Assembly: GCA_937900425.1 (NCBI GenBank)
Contig: CALCDT010000231.1
Location: forward strand, 1-26,912
Reading direction: 5' to 3'
DNA length: 26,912 nucleotides
DNA from: an uncultured Alphaproteobacteria bacterium
Lineage (GTDB): Bacteria > Pseudomonadota > Alphaproteobacteria > Rhizobiales > Pleomorphomonadaceae
The notes beneath the pieces were generated by a model, which was given only the letters and a program-made list of their open reading frames with translations, was not told the DNA's origin and searched no databases. The position numbers were made by a program, and so were the translations under genes. Position 1 is the stretch's first letter; each line of letters opens with the position of its first letter. Positions 1 through 8,260 of this stretch are shown one piece after another.

Positions 1-2340
1 GCCCGCGACGTCGTCGTCGGCCGCCACGCCTGCGCCCTCACCCTCCTCGGCGCCGACGCCGGAGGCGCGCGGGTCGACGCCCGCTGCACCGCCGCTCCCG
101 CGCGGACGGACGCTGCGGCCGCGAGCGAGGAGCCGGTGCTCGTCAGCCGGCCGGTTCGCGTCAACGAGACCGTGGCCTTCGCCGACGGCGCCCTTCGCAT
201 CACCCTGTCGATGATCGCACCGAGCGGCGGCGCCGTCCGCGCCCGCGTCAACGGCGGCGACCTCCTGACCGTCGAGCCCGACGCGCCGCAGATGGTGACG
301 GCGGGACGGGACCTGTGCGCCGTCAGGCTCGACGCCGTGGCCGCGCCGGTCGCGACCTTCTCCGTCACCTGTTCCGGCGCCGCCGGGGCGGCCCTCGCGG
401 CCGAAGCCGGAATCGAGGCGGCGCTGGCGCCCCACCGCGGCGTTCTGCTGCCGGTCGGGCAGACCGCCACGTTCGCCGGTGGACTGCTCGACGTCTATCT
501 CGGCGCCGTCGACGGTGCCGGAGCGTCCGCGTCGGCGTCGATCGACGGCGGCGTGCTGACCCGCCTCGCGGTCGGCTCGGCCCGAAGCGTGCGCGTCGGC
601 GACGCCCTCTGTGCCGTCGGTCTCGCCGCGGTCGAGGACGCCGCCGCGCGCGTCACTGCCGCCTGCCTGGGAACGACGGCGGGCCCCGCGACACTCGCCG
701 TCCCCGGTGCCGGGTCCGGTGCGGCCGCCGCCGTGGTCGAGCCGCGCCGGCGGGCGCTGTTGCTCGGCGAGCGGCTGCGCATCGATCTCTCGATGGTCGC
801 CCCGGACGGGGAAGCGCTGCGCTGGTCGGTCAACGACGGCCCGCTCTCGACGCTCGGGCGCGGCGACAGCGTCGAAGTCGCCGTCGGCGACGGGCGGTGC
901 ACGGCGACCTTCCTGCGGCCCGAAGGCGACGGCGCGCGGATCCGGGCACGCTGCGACGAGGCGGCCATGGCCGCGCGCATCCTCGTCGCGGCGCGCGAGG
1001 AGCTGCGGGACGTCGCGGTCGGCGAGGCGGTCTTCGCCATGGACCGCAAGCTCAAGGTCGCCCTGTCGATGATCTCGCCCGACGGCGAGGCCGCCCGTGT
1101 CGCGGTCGCCGGCGGCGCCCTCGCCACCCTCGAACGCACCGTCCCCTGGCAGTTCGACCATGGCGACGGGCTCTGCTCGGTCGCCTTCGTCGCTCGCCAG
1201 CCGGCCGGCGGCGGACGACTGCGGCTCGCCTGCGACCGGGCGGCGCTCGCCTCCGACCTTCTGGTCCCCGAGCGCTCCGAGCGGGTGCTGATGGCGGCGG
1301 GCTCTGAGCGCTCGCTGTTCGCCGCGCGGATGCGGCTGCGGCTGTCGATGATCTCCCCCGACGGCGAGGCGATCCGCCTGTCACTCAACGGCGGCGGCCT
1401 CGCCACCGTCGACCGCGGCACGAAACGGCGGATCGCGAGCGGCGGCGGCGCCTGCGAAGTCGCCTTCGCCGCCGTCGAAGGCGGCCTCGCCCGCCTCGAC
1501 GCCGCCTGCGACGCCGGCGCCCTGGTCGGCGAGGCCTTCGTCGTCGCCCGCTCCGAGGGGGCCGACCTCGCCGTCGGACGGGAAATAGCCCTGATGGACG
1601 GCAGGCTGACGCTCGCCCTCAACATGATCGCGCCGGACGGCGGCGCGCTGCGCGTCGACGTCGGCCGCGGCGGCCTCAGGACCCTCGAAGCCGGCCGGTC
1701 CGTCGGCCTCGACGTCGGCCGCGGCCGCTGCTTCCTGACCTATCTGCGCCGCACGGGCGCCTCGGCGCGGGTCGAAGGCCAGTGCGACGCCGCCGCTTTC
1801 GAGCGGGCGCCGATCGCCGCCGATGCCCGGGAGGAGGCGATCCTCGCCTACGGCGTCCCCGCCCGCCTCTTCGACGGCCGTCTGCCGCTGACGCTGTCGA
1901 TGATCTCGCCGAAGGGCGACGCCCTGCGCGTGCGCCCCGGCGACGGCGCCCTCCTGACCCTCGAGACCGGCGAGCCCCAGGCGGTGGCGGTCGAGGGGGC
2001 GGCCTGCACCCTGGTCTACCGCGGCCTCGACGCCTCCGGAGGGGCACGGGTCGAAGCCGCCTGCGGCGCGGCGGCGCGAACGCAAGCGCCGCCCGAAGGC
2101 GCGCTGCCGCTGCGGCTCGGCTGGAACGAGCGCGTTCCGCTCTTCGAGGGCGGTCCGAGCCTGTCGCTCAACATGATCGCCCCGAGCGGCAACGGCCTGC
2201 GCATACGGCTCGACGACGGTCCGCTGCGCTCGCTGGAAATCGGCGAGCCGTCGACGGTCGACACGGCCGCCGGCCCCTGCCGGCTGACCTTCCTGCGTAT
2301 GGAGGAGGCGACGGCGCTCGTCGACGCCTCCTGTCCGTGA
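1..2340 (+). CDS. Large tandem-repeat protein with a cysteine pair per repeat, 5'-truncated by window edge
   Basis: The reading frame is open from base 1 to the stop at 2338-2340, so this is the C-terminal 779 residues of a longer protein. The GTG at 136 is not a credible start, because the residues before it already show the end of a repeat (GRHACALTLL...ARVDARC). About eight complete repeats of roughly 92 residues follow the partial one. Each has a core LSMI(A/S)PDGEALR-like strand, then GxLxTLE, then GxxxC, and ends in AR(V/I)xAxC. Two cysteines per repeat, about 20-26 residues apart, suggest one disulfide per unit and therefore a location outside the cytoplasm; any export signal would lie upstream of the window. 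No membrane helix, catalytic motif or C-terminal anchor is seen, and the last repeat ends exactly at the stop. I do not recognise the family. A surface, adhesive or structural role is inference only. Confidence 0.85.
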   Translation, partial: ARDVVVGRHACALTLLGADAGGARVDARCTAAPARTDAAAASEEPVLVSRPVRVNETVAFADGALRITLSMIAPSGGAVRARVNGGDLLTVEPDAPQMVTAGRDLCAVRLDAVAAPVATFSVTCSGAAGAALAAEAGIEAALAPHRGVLLPVGQTATFAGGLLDVYLGAVDGAGASASASIDGGVLTRLAVGSARSVRVGDALCAVGLAAVEDAAARVTAACLGTTAGPATLAVPGAGSGAAAAVVEPRRRALLLGERLRIDLSMVAPDGEALRWSVNDGPLSTLGRGDSVEVAVGDGRCTATFLRPEGDGARIRARCDEAAMAARILVAAREELRDVAVGEAVFAMDRKLKVALSMISPDGEAARVAVAGGALATLERTVPWQFDHGDGLCSVAFVARQPAGGGRLRLACDRAALASDLLVPERSERVLMAAGSERSLFAARMRLRLSMISPDGEAIRLSLNGGGLATVDRGTKRRIASGGGACEVAFAAVEGGLARLDAACDAGALVGEAFVVARSEGADLAVGREIALMDGRLTLALNMIAPDGGALRVDVGRGGLRTLEAGRSVGLDVGRGRCFLTYLRRTGASARVEGQCDAAAFERAPIAADAREEAILAYGVPARLFDGRLPLTLSMISPKGDALRVRPGDGALLTLETGEPQAVAVEGAACTLVYRGLDASGGARVEAACGAAARTQAPPEGALPLRLGWNERVPLFEGGPSLSLNMIAPSGNGLRIRLDDGPLRSLEIGEPSTVDTAAGPCRLTFLRMEEATALVDASCP
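205..2337 (+). repeat. Protein-coding tandem repeats, period about 276 bp
   Basis: The aligned leucine codon of the core strand motif falls at 205, 499 (degenerate unit), 787, 1063, 1342, 1618, 1894 and 2167. Spacings are 294, 288, 276, 279, 276, 276 and 273 bp. Units 3-8 are the most regular. Unit 2 has lost the core sequence (LGAVDG in place of LSMIAPDG) but keeps both cysteines. The repeats are conserved as protein far more than as DNA, so they look old rather than freshly amplified. Confidence 0.85.
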
Positions 2341-2407
2341 GGCGGGGGAGGGCGGCCGGGCGATTCGGTCACGGAGATGTTTCAGGGCCGTACGACACCG
2401 TCCCCGA

Positions 2408-3460
2408 TCACGGGCAGGGATTGCCGCGCAGCTGGTGGACGGCGTCGACCGCCGCTTCCATCTTCCGGGTGAAGGCGAAGTCGGCCGAGGCGAGCGCCAG
2501 CTTCAGTTGCTCCACCGAGGTCGCCCCGACGATGTTGGCGGTGACGAAGGGCCGGCTGGTGACGAAGGCGTTGGCGAAGAGCGCAGGGTCGACGCCGAAG
2601 TCGCGGGCGATCCGCACGTAGTCGGAAAAGGCCTCCGCCGCGCCCGGCTTCTCGTAGCGCTGCAGCCGGTCGAACAGCTGCTTGCGGCTGCCGACGGGCA
2701 GCGCGCCGCCCTGGTACTTGCCGGTGAGATAGCCCTGGGCCAGCGGCGAATAGGGGATGAAACCGATCTCCTCGCGGGCGCAGACCTCGGCGAGGCCGCC
2801 CTCGAAGGTCCGGTTGACGAGGCTGTAGGCGTTCTGCAGCGAGACGACGCGCGGCCCCTTGCCGGTCTCGGCGGCGAAGACGTGTCGCATCACCCCCCAC
2901 GGGCTCTCGTTGGAAAGGCCGACGTGGCGGACCTTGCCCGAGGCGACGAGCTCGCCGAACACCGGCAGGATCTCCTCGATCGCCGCCTCGTCGTCGAGCT
3001 TCGGCGGCGCGCTCCAGCGGGTCGGGTTGCTGCCGAAGCCCGGCATCGGCCGTTCCGGCCAGTGGATCTGGTAGAGGTCGATGTAATCGGTCCGAAGGCG
3101 CCGAAGCGACTTCTCGACCGCCTCCATGATCTGGCCGCGGGTCAGCCGGCCTTCGGAGCCGTCGTCGCGAAACCAGCGCATCTCCGAGCGCCCGATCACC
3201 TTGGTGGCGAGCACGATGTCGTCGCGCCGGCCGCGGTCGGCGAGCCAGGCGCCGACGATCTCCTCGGTCCGCCCCTGGGTGCCGCGCTTGGGCGGGATCG
3301 GGTAGAGCTCGGCGGTGTCGAAGAAATTGACGCCGTGCTCGACGGCGAGATCCATCTGCGCGAAGCCCTCGGCCTCGTCGTTCTGCTCGCCGAAGGTCAT
3401 GGTGCCGAGGCAGATCGCGCTGACGGAAAGGCCGCTGCGGCCGAGCGGACGCATCTTCAT
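2408..3460 (-). CDS. tas: NADP(H)-dependent aldo/keto reductase, Tas-like
   Basis: A 350-residue cytosolic oxidoreductase of the aldo/keto reductase superfamily, a TIM barrel that reduces carbonyl substrates with NADPH. Length and sequence match the E. coli Tas type along the whole protein: an N-terminal GLSVSAICLGTMTFGEQN segment, and an insertion with PIPPKRGTQGRTEE after the catalytic tyrosine. The catalytic tetrad is visible as Asp48, Tyr53 (DTAELY), Lys87 (LATK) and His133 (QIHWPERP). The C-terminal cofactor region contains NIVGATSVEQL. The ATG at 3460 is preceded by a modest GGAG; an in-frame ATG two codons on is also possible. The gene is convergent to the repeat protein with a 67-bp gap, and no operon partner is visible. 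The physiological substrate cannot be told from sequence. Confidence 0.93.
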   Translation of the reverse strand: MKMRPLGRSGLSVSAICLGTMTFGEQNDEAEGFAQMDLAVEHGVNFFDTAELYPIPPKRGTQGRTEEIVGAWLADRGRRDDIVLATKVIGRSEMRWFRDDGSEGRLTRGQIMEAVEKSLRRLRTDYIDLYQIHWPERPMPGFGSNPTRWSAPPKLDDEAAIEEILPVFGELVASGKVRHVGLSNESPWGVMRHVFAAETGKGPRVVSLQNAYSLVNRTFEGGLAEVCAREEIGFIPYSPLAQGYLTGKYQGGALPVGSRKQLFDRLQRYEKPGAAEAFSDYVRIARDFGVDPALFANAFVTSRPFVTANIVGATSVEQLKLALASADFAFTRKMEAAVDAVHQLRGNPCP

Positions 3461-3681
3461 GGGGGATCGTCTCCGAAGGAAGGCGGACGGGTCGGAAGGA
3501 CCGGCGGGGAAGGATGGATCGAGGGGTTTTTCGGGCCGCGGCGGCGCCGGGTCAAGTGGTCATCGTGGGCCGGTCGCGGACGGCGGCGCGGAGGCGGGGT
3601 CGAAGGGCGCTTCGCCAACACGCCCGTGTCGCGCGGAACGGATCTCCGCGCACACGTCCGTCCGACCAGCCGTCGCCGCGG

Positions 3682-3821
3682 CTTTTCCCTCGTCCTTCGA
3701 GACAGGCGCGATGCGGCTTCCTCAGGATGAGGGAAAAGAGCAAGCCTCTGCGATACCGGGAGAAACTCTCGAAGGCCTCATCCTGAGGAAGCCGCGTCAG
3801 CGGCTGTCTCGAAGGACGAGG
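3682..3821. repeat. Nested palindromic intergenic element (REP/RIME-like)
   Basis: Two inverted arms of 45-46 bp lie at 3688-3732 and 3776-3821, with a 43-bp spacer. The outer and inner 18-mers of the arms are exact reverse complements (CCTCGTCCTTCGAGACAG pairs with CTGTCTCGAAGGACGAGG; GGCTTCCTCAGGATGAGG with CCTCATCCTGAGGAAGCC). Only the central 9-10 bp differ. Each arm can also fold on itself, and the left arm extends to a CTTTTCCCTC/GAGGGAAAAG stem (3682-3738). Such elements are scattered between genes in many Hyphomicrobiales genomes. It occupies the non-coding stretch 3461-3910, the rest of which shows no gene. Confidence 0.8.
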
Positions 3822-3910
3822 CCGGGTGAACCGACGCTCGACATCCCCCGAACCGGACGGCGGAAGACGTGCCCCGCGCACGGCGCCGCGTTTCCGGCGA
3901 CGCCGTCCGG

Positions 3911-4561
3911 TCAGCCGGCGGCGCGGGCCTTCTCGATCAACTTTTCGGCATAGGGCAGGATGCGCTCGACGATGACGTCGATGCCCTCGGCGGTCGGGTG
4001 GATGCCGTCTGCCTGGTTGAGCGCCCGGTCGGCGACGACGCCGTCGAGGAAGAACGGGTAGAGGATGGCGCCGTGCTTCTTCGCCAGCGCCGGATAGATG
4101 CCGTCGAAGGCGGCGACGTAGGCCTCGCCCATGTTCGGCGGCGCGTACATCCCGGCGAGCAGAACGGGCAGCCCGCGCTCGCCGAGCCGCGTCAGCAGGG
4201 TGTCGAGCGCCTGCCGGGTCTTTTGCGGATCGACGCCGCGCAGGGCGTCGTTGGCGCCGAGTTCGACGATCACCGCCTGCGCGTCGGCGCCGACCGACCA
4301 GTCGAGCCGGGCGAGACCGCCGCTCGACGTGTCCCCGGAAACCCCGGCGTTGACGATCGAAACGTCGTGGCCCCGCGCCTTCAGCGCCGCCTCGAGCCGG
4401 GCGGGAAAGGCCTCGGCCGCGCGCGGAAGGCCGTAGCCGGCGGTGAGGCTGTCGCCGAGGGCGACGATGCGCAGCGTCTCGGCCGCCGCAGGCGCGGCCG
4501 ATAGGGCGAGAAGGGCGACCAGCGACAGGACGAGGGCGGGCAGACGGGCGATCGGGCGCAA
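3911..4561 (-). CDS. tesA: Periplasmic GDSL lysophospholipase/thioesterase I/arylesterase, TesA-like
   Basis: A 216-residue SGNH-fold hydrolase. It carries a signal peptide: charged start, hydrophobic core through about residue 22, AAPAAAE cleavage region near residue 27. Family blocks are all present: GDSLTAGYG with nucleophile Ser38, NAGVSGDTSSG with oxyanion Gly76, GANDALRG with Asn104, and DGIHPTAEG with Asp185 and His188. Relatives hydrolyse acyl-CoA thioesters, lysophospholipids and aryl esters in the periplasm. It is divergent from a ybbA-ybbP-type exporter, an arrangement also known in E. coli, which supports the TesA assignment over a generic GDSL esterase. The intergenic gap to ybbA is 248 bp and carries a short direct repeat near this gene's start. 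Confidence 0.93.
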   Translation of the reverse strand: MRPIARLPALVLSLVALLALSAAPAAAETLRIVALGDSLTAGYGLPRAAEAFPARLEAALKARGHDVSIVNAGVSGDTSSGGLARLDWSVGADAQAVIVELGANDALRGVDPQKTRQALDTLLTRLGERGLPVLLAGMYAPPNMGEAYVAAFDGIYPALAKKHGAILYPFFLDGVVADRALNQADGIHPTAEGIDVIVERILPYAEKLIEKARAAG

Positions 4562-4587
4562 GGGCGGATCCTTTCTGAACGGTCCCG

Positions 4588-4614
4588 GATCCGATCCGCC
4601 TTCGATCCGATCCG
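4588..4614. repeat. Short direct repeat in the tesA-ybbA divergent region
   Basis: GATCCGATCCG occurs at 4588-4598 and exactly again at 4604-4614, 16 bp start to start, each copy itself two GATCCG units. It lies 27 bp upstream of the tesA start. It could be a protein-binding site or a chance product of composition; nothing in the sequence decides this. Confidence 0.4.
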
Positions 4615-4809
4615 TCTAGGGGTGGGGCCGGCACCCGTCGCCGCGAGACGGCGAGCCTCGCCCGTCAGCGCGGCACTGCAGCAAAAACCACCGCGGGCCG
4701 ACTGGACGTCGCGTCGCAGCGACCCATATCAGCCGGATCGTCTTCTTCGTCCGCGGCGGCCACGACGGCCGGCTCCGGCGTTCTCCACCGACATATAGGG
4801 CCGACCCGC

Positions 4810-5523
4810 GTGACGAAACCAGTGATCGAGATCGAAAAAATCGACCTGAGCCTCGGCGAGGGCGCCGCCCGCGTCCACATCCTCAAGGGCATCGATCTCG
4901 ACATCGCCGCCGGCGAGACCGTCGGCATCCTCGGTCCGTCCGGCTCGGGCAAATCGACGCTGCTGATGGTGATGGCCGGGCTGGAGCGGGCCGATTCCGG
5001 CGCCGTCACCGTCGCCGGCACCCGGCTCGACCGGCTCGGCGAGGACGCCCTCGCCCGGTTCCGCGGCCGCTCGATCGGCATCGTCTTCCAGTCCTTCCAC
5101 CTGCTGCCGACCATGACCGCGCTGGAAAACGTCGCGGTGCCGCTGGAGCTGTCGGGCGCCGCCGACGCCTTCGCCCGGGCCGAGGCGGAACTCGTCGCCG
5201 TCGGCCTCGGCCACCGGCTCCACCACTATCCGGCCGAAATGTCCGGCGGCGAGCAGCAGCGCGTCGCCATCGCCCGCGCCCTCGCCCCCCATCCCGCGAT
5301 CCTGATCGCCGACGAGCCGACCGGCAATCTCGACGCCGAGACCGGCGAGGAGATCACCCGGCTGATGTTCGCGGCGAGCCGCGAGCGCCGCACCACCCTC
5401 GTCATCGTCACCCACGACCGCTCGCTCGCCGCCCGCTGCGACCGGCAGGTGACGATGCGCTCCGGCGAGATCGTCTCCGGCGCCCGCGCCCCCGTTCCTG
5501 TTCCCGTTCCCGGGGGAGCCTGA
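4810..5523 (+). CDS. ybbA: ABC exporter ATP-binding subunit, YbbA/LolD type
   Basis: A 237-residue cytoplasmic ATPase of the LolD/MacB/YbbA group that powers FtsX-type permeases. Walker A GPSGSGKST is at residues 42-50, Q-loop Gln94 (VFQSFHLLP), signature MSGGEQQ at 144-150, Walker B ILIADE ending in Asp168-Glu169, and H-loop His202. The DEPTGNLD D-loop is typical of this group. The start is a GTG at 4810; no nearby ATG fits the family N-terminus, and the upstream SD is weak. The stop is 3 bp before the permease ATG, so the two are translationally close and form one transporter. The C-terminus ends in a proline-valine run encoded by near-identical GTTCCC-type hexamers at about 5492-5515. Confidence 0.94.
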   Translation: MTKPVIEIEKIDLSLGEGAARVHILKGIDLDIAAGETVGILGPSGSGKSTLLMVMAGLERADSGAVTVAGTRLDRLGEDALARFRGRSIGIVFQSFHLLPTMTALENVAVPLELSGAADAFARAEAELVAVGLGHRLHHYPAEMSGGEQQRVAIARALAPHPAILIADEPTGNLDAETGEEITRLMFAASRERRTTLVIVTHDRSLAARCDRQVTMRSGEIVSGARAPVPVPVPGGA

Positions 5524-5526
5524 GCC

Positions 5527-8109
5527 ATGGCCGCCTTCGTCGCCGGGACACCCGGCCCGCGCCTCTCCCTCGCCGCCCGCTTCGCGGTCCGCGAATTGCG
5601 CGGCGGCCTCTCCGGCTTCTTCGTCTTCATCGCCTGCATCGCCCTCGGCGTCGCCGCCATCGCCAGCGTCGGCGCCACCACCCGGGCGATCACCGAGGGT
5701 CTCGCCGCCGAGGGCGGCGTCATCCTCGGCGGCGACGTCGCCTTCTCGCTGTCCCAGCGTCCGCTGGACGACGCCGAGCGGGCCTATTTGTCCTCGGCCG
5801 GAACCCTGTCGGAAACCGCAGGCCTTCGCGCCATGGCCCGCCTGCCCGAGGGAACACCGAACGCCGGAGCGAGCGCCCTCGTCGACGTCAAGTCAGTCGA
5901 CGGCGCCTATCCGCTCGCTGGCACGCTGGAACTCGAGGGCGGAGGCACCCTCGCCGACGCCCTCGCCGTCCGCGACGACCTCTTCGGCGTCGCCGTCGAC
6001 CCGCTGCTGCTCGCCCGGCTCGACGTCGCCGTCGGCGACGTGCTCTCGATCGGCCGCGCCGACTTCCGCATCGGCGCGGCCATCGCCCGCGAGCCCGACC
6101 GGGTCGGCACCGGCATCGACTTCGGCCCGCGGGTGATGATGTCGACCGCCGGCCTCGAGGCCACCGGCCTCGTCCAGCCCGGCAGCCTGGTGCGCTGGAC
6201 CGCGCGGGTGAAGCTGCCCGAGCCGGCCAGCGACGCAGCCCTCGCCGCCTTCGTCGAGTGCACCAAGGAGGCCTTCCCCGAGGCCGGCTGGCGCATCCGC
6301 AGCCGCGAGAACGCCGCCCGCGGCTTCGAGCGCAACATCGACCGCTTCGCCGAATTCCTCACCCTCGTCGGCCTCACCGCCCTGATGGTCGGCGGCGTCG
6401 GCGTCACCAACGCGGTCAAGACCTTCCTCGATCGCCGCCGCGACCAGATCGCCACCTTGAAGGCGCTCGGCGCCCCCGGCGGTTTCGTTGTCGCGGTCTA
6501 CCTGATCCAGATCCTCGCCATCACAGCGGTCGGCGTCGCCATCGGCCTCGCCCTCGGCATCGCCGCGCCCTTCCTCGGCGGCGAGGCGCTCGCCGGGGTG
6601 CTCAACCTGCCGATCGTCTTCGGCGTCTATCCGCTCGAACTCGGCCTCGCCGCGCTCTACGGCTTCCTCACCGCCCTCGCCTTCGCGATCTGGACCCTCG
6701 GCCGCGCCCACGACGTGCCGGTGAGCGCCCTGTTCCGTGACCGCGTCGCCCCCGACCGCGGCCGCCCGCGCCTCGTCTACGTGGCGGCGACCGTCGGTGC
6801 CGTCGTCTTGCTCGCCGGCCTCGCCGTCGTCCTCGCCTACGACCGCTTCGTCGCCCTCGTCTTCGTCGGCGCCAGCGCCGGCGCCTTCCTGATGCTCTTC
6901 GCCGTCGCCCACGGCGTGATGCGGATCGCCCGCGCCCTGCCGCCGCCGCGCTCCACGGGCCTGCGCCTCGCCCTGCGCAACATCCACCGCCCCGGCGGGC
7001 TGACGGTCTCGGTCGTGCTCTCGCTCGGTCTCGGCCTCGCCCTCCTCGTCACCCTCGCCCTGATCGACCGCAATCTCGTCCGCCAGCTCACCGACCAGAT
7101 CCCCGAGAAGGCGCCCGCCTTCTTCTTCCTCGACATCCAGTCGACCGAAGCCGCCGCCTTCGAGGATCTCGTCGCCCGGACCGCGCCCGGCGTCGGCATC
7201 GAGCGGGTGCCGATGCTGCGCGGGCGGATCTCGGCGCTGAAGGGCGTTCCGGCCGACGAGATCACCCCGCCCGACGACGCCCGCTGGGCGCTCGAGGGCG
7301 AGCGCGGCATCACCTATTCGCAGGCGCTGCCCGAAGCCTCGACGCTCGCCTCGGGCGGATGGTGGGCGGCCGACTATTCCGGCCCGCCCCTCGTCTCCTT
7401 CGAGGACGAGCTCGCCGACCTCTTCGGCCTTGCGATCGGCGACGAGGTCACCGTCAACGTGCTCGGCCGCGACATCACGGCGACCATCGCCAACACCCGC
7501 TCGGTCGACTGGGATTCGCTGTCGATCAACTTCGTCATGGTGTTCTCGCCGAACACCTTCGCCGGCGCCCCCCACTCCGAACTCGCCACCGCGACCTTCC
7601 CCAGGGACGCCGGCGGCGCCGACGAGGTGGCGCTGATGAAGGCGGTGGTCGCCGAATTTCCGACGGTGACGGTCATCCGCGTCAAGGAGGTTCTGGAGGC
7701 GGTCAACGGCATCGTCGCCCAGCTGGCGCTGGCGATCCGGGCGGCGGCCAGCATCGCCCTCGTCGCCTCGGTGCTGGTGCTCGCCGGCGCACTCGCCGCC
7801 GGCCACCGCCAGCGCATCTACGACGCGGTGATCCTCAAGACCTTCGGGGCGACCCGCGGGCGGATCCTCGCCGCCTACGCGGCGGAATACATGCTGCTCG
7901 GCCTCGCCACGGCGATCTTCGGCGTCGTCGCCGGCGGCCTCGCCGCCTTCGGCGTGCTCGAGGGGCTGATGCGGCTCGACGCCCGCTTCGAGCCGATGGT
8001 CGCGGTCGGCGCCGCGCTCGCCGCCCTCGTCCTCACCGTCGGCCTCGGCCTCTTCGGCACCTTCCGCATCCTCGGCCGCAAGGCGGCGCCGGTGCTGAGG
8101 GATCTCTAG
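5527..8109 (+). CDS. ybbP: FtsX-family ABC exporter permease, YbbP type
   Basis: An 860-residue inner-membrane protein partnered with the ATPase just upstream. Hydrophobic segments lie near residues 31-50, 275-297, 321-350, 370-395, two between 417 and 465, 493-515, 737-760, 780-810 and 825-850, giving about ten helices in two FtsX-like halves with large extracytoplasmic loops between. The segments GGVGVTNAVKTFLDRRRDQIATLKALGA and VILKTFGATRGRI are the paired FtsX coupling regions. Known YbbP relatives are around 800 residues, so this is full length. The ATG follows GGGGGAG at 5513-5519, inside the end of ybbA. The exported substrate of YbbAP is not established; the tesA neighbour suggests lipid or envelope substrates. 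Confidence 0.93.
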   Translation: MAAFVAGTPGPRLSLAARFAVRELRGGLSGFFVFIACIALGVAAIASVGATTRAITEGLAAEGGVILGGDVAFSLSQRPLDDAERAYLSSAGTLSETAGLRAMARLPEGTPNAGASALVDVKSVDGAYPLAGTLELEGGGTLADALAVRDDLFGVAVDPLLLARLDVAVGDVLSIGRADFRIGAAIAREPDRVGTGIDFGPRVMMSTAGLEATGLVQPGSLVRWTARVKLPEPASDAALAAFVECTKEAFPEAGWRIRSRENAARGFERNIDRFAEFLTLVGLTALMVGGVGVTNAVKTFLDRRRDQIATLKALGAPGGFVVAVYLIQILAITAVGVAIGLALGIAAPFLGGEALAGVLNLPIVFGVYPLELGLAALYGFLTALAFAIWTLGRAHDVPVSALFRDRVAPDRGRPRLVYVAATVGAVVLLAGLAVVLAYDRFVALVFVGASAGAFLMLFAVAHGVMRIARALPPPRSTGLRLALRNIHRPGGLTVSVVLSLGLGLALLVTLALIDRNLVRQLTDQIPEKAPAFFFLDIQSTEAAAFEDLVARTAPGVGIERVPMLRGRISALKGVPADEITPPDDARWALEGERGITYSQALPEASTLASGGWWAADYSGPPLVSFEDELADLFGLAIGDEVTVNVLGRDITATIANTRSVDWDSLSINFVMVFSPNTFAGAPHSELATATFPRDAGGADEVALMKAVVAEFPTVTVIRVKEVLEAVNGIVAQLALAIRAAASIALVASVLVLAGALAAGHRQRIYDAVILKTFGATRGRILAAYAAEYMLLGLATAIFGVVAGGLAAFGVLEGLMRLDARFEPMVAVGAALAALVLTVGLGLFGTFRILGRKAAPVLRDL

Positions 8110-8138
8110 GGCGCAGACCCGCAAGTGGGAGAGCCGAG

Positions 8139-8160
8139 CATCCCGGCCGGCGTCGGGATG
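8139..8160. terminator. Hairpin downstream of ybbP, weak terminator candidate
   Basis: A perfect 7-bp stem, CATCCCG/CGGGATG, with an 8-base loop lies 30 bp after the ybbP stop. There is no T-run, so it is at most a factor-dependent or RNA-stabilising hairpin. Confidence 0.3.
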
Positions 8161-8260
8161 ATCGGGGCTGACCTTTCGGCCGGTGCGCGATCGCGCGGGA
8201 ACACTCGCCCCGCAGAGGACTTCGGAGCACGGAGGGCGTACGCGACGAAAGGAGGTCGCC

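Noticed and set aside
136..138. GTG as start of the left-edge repeat protein
   Set aside because: The frame is open and repeat-like back to base 1, including a cysteine pair before this codon, so the gene starts outside the window.
3688..3821. CRISPR array or simple terminator reading of the palindromic element
   Set aside because: There are only two arms, in inverted orientation and with no regular spacers, and no T-run follows the stems.
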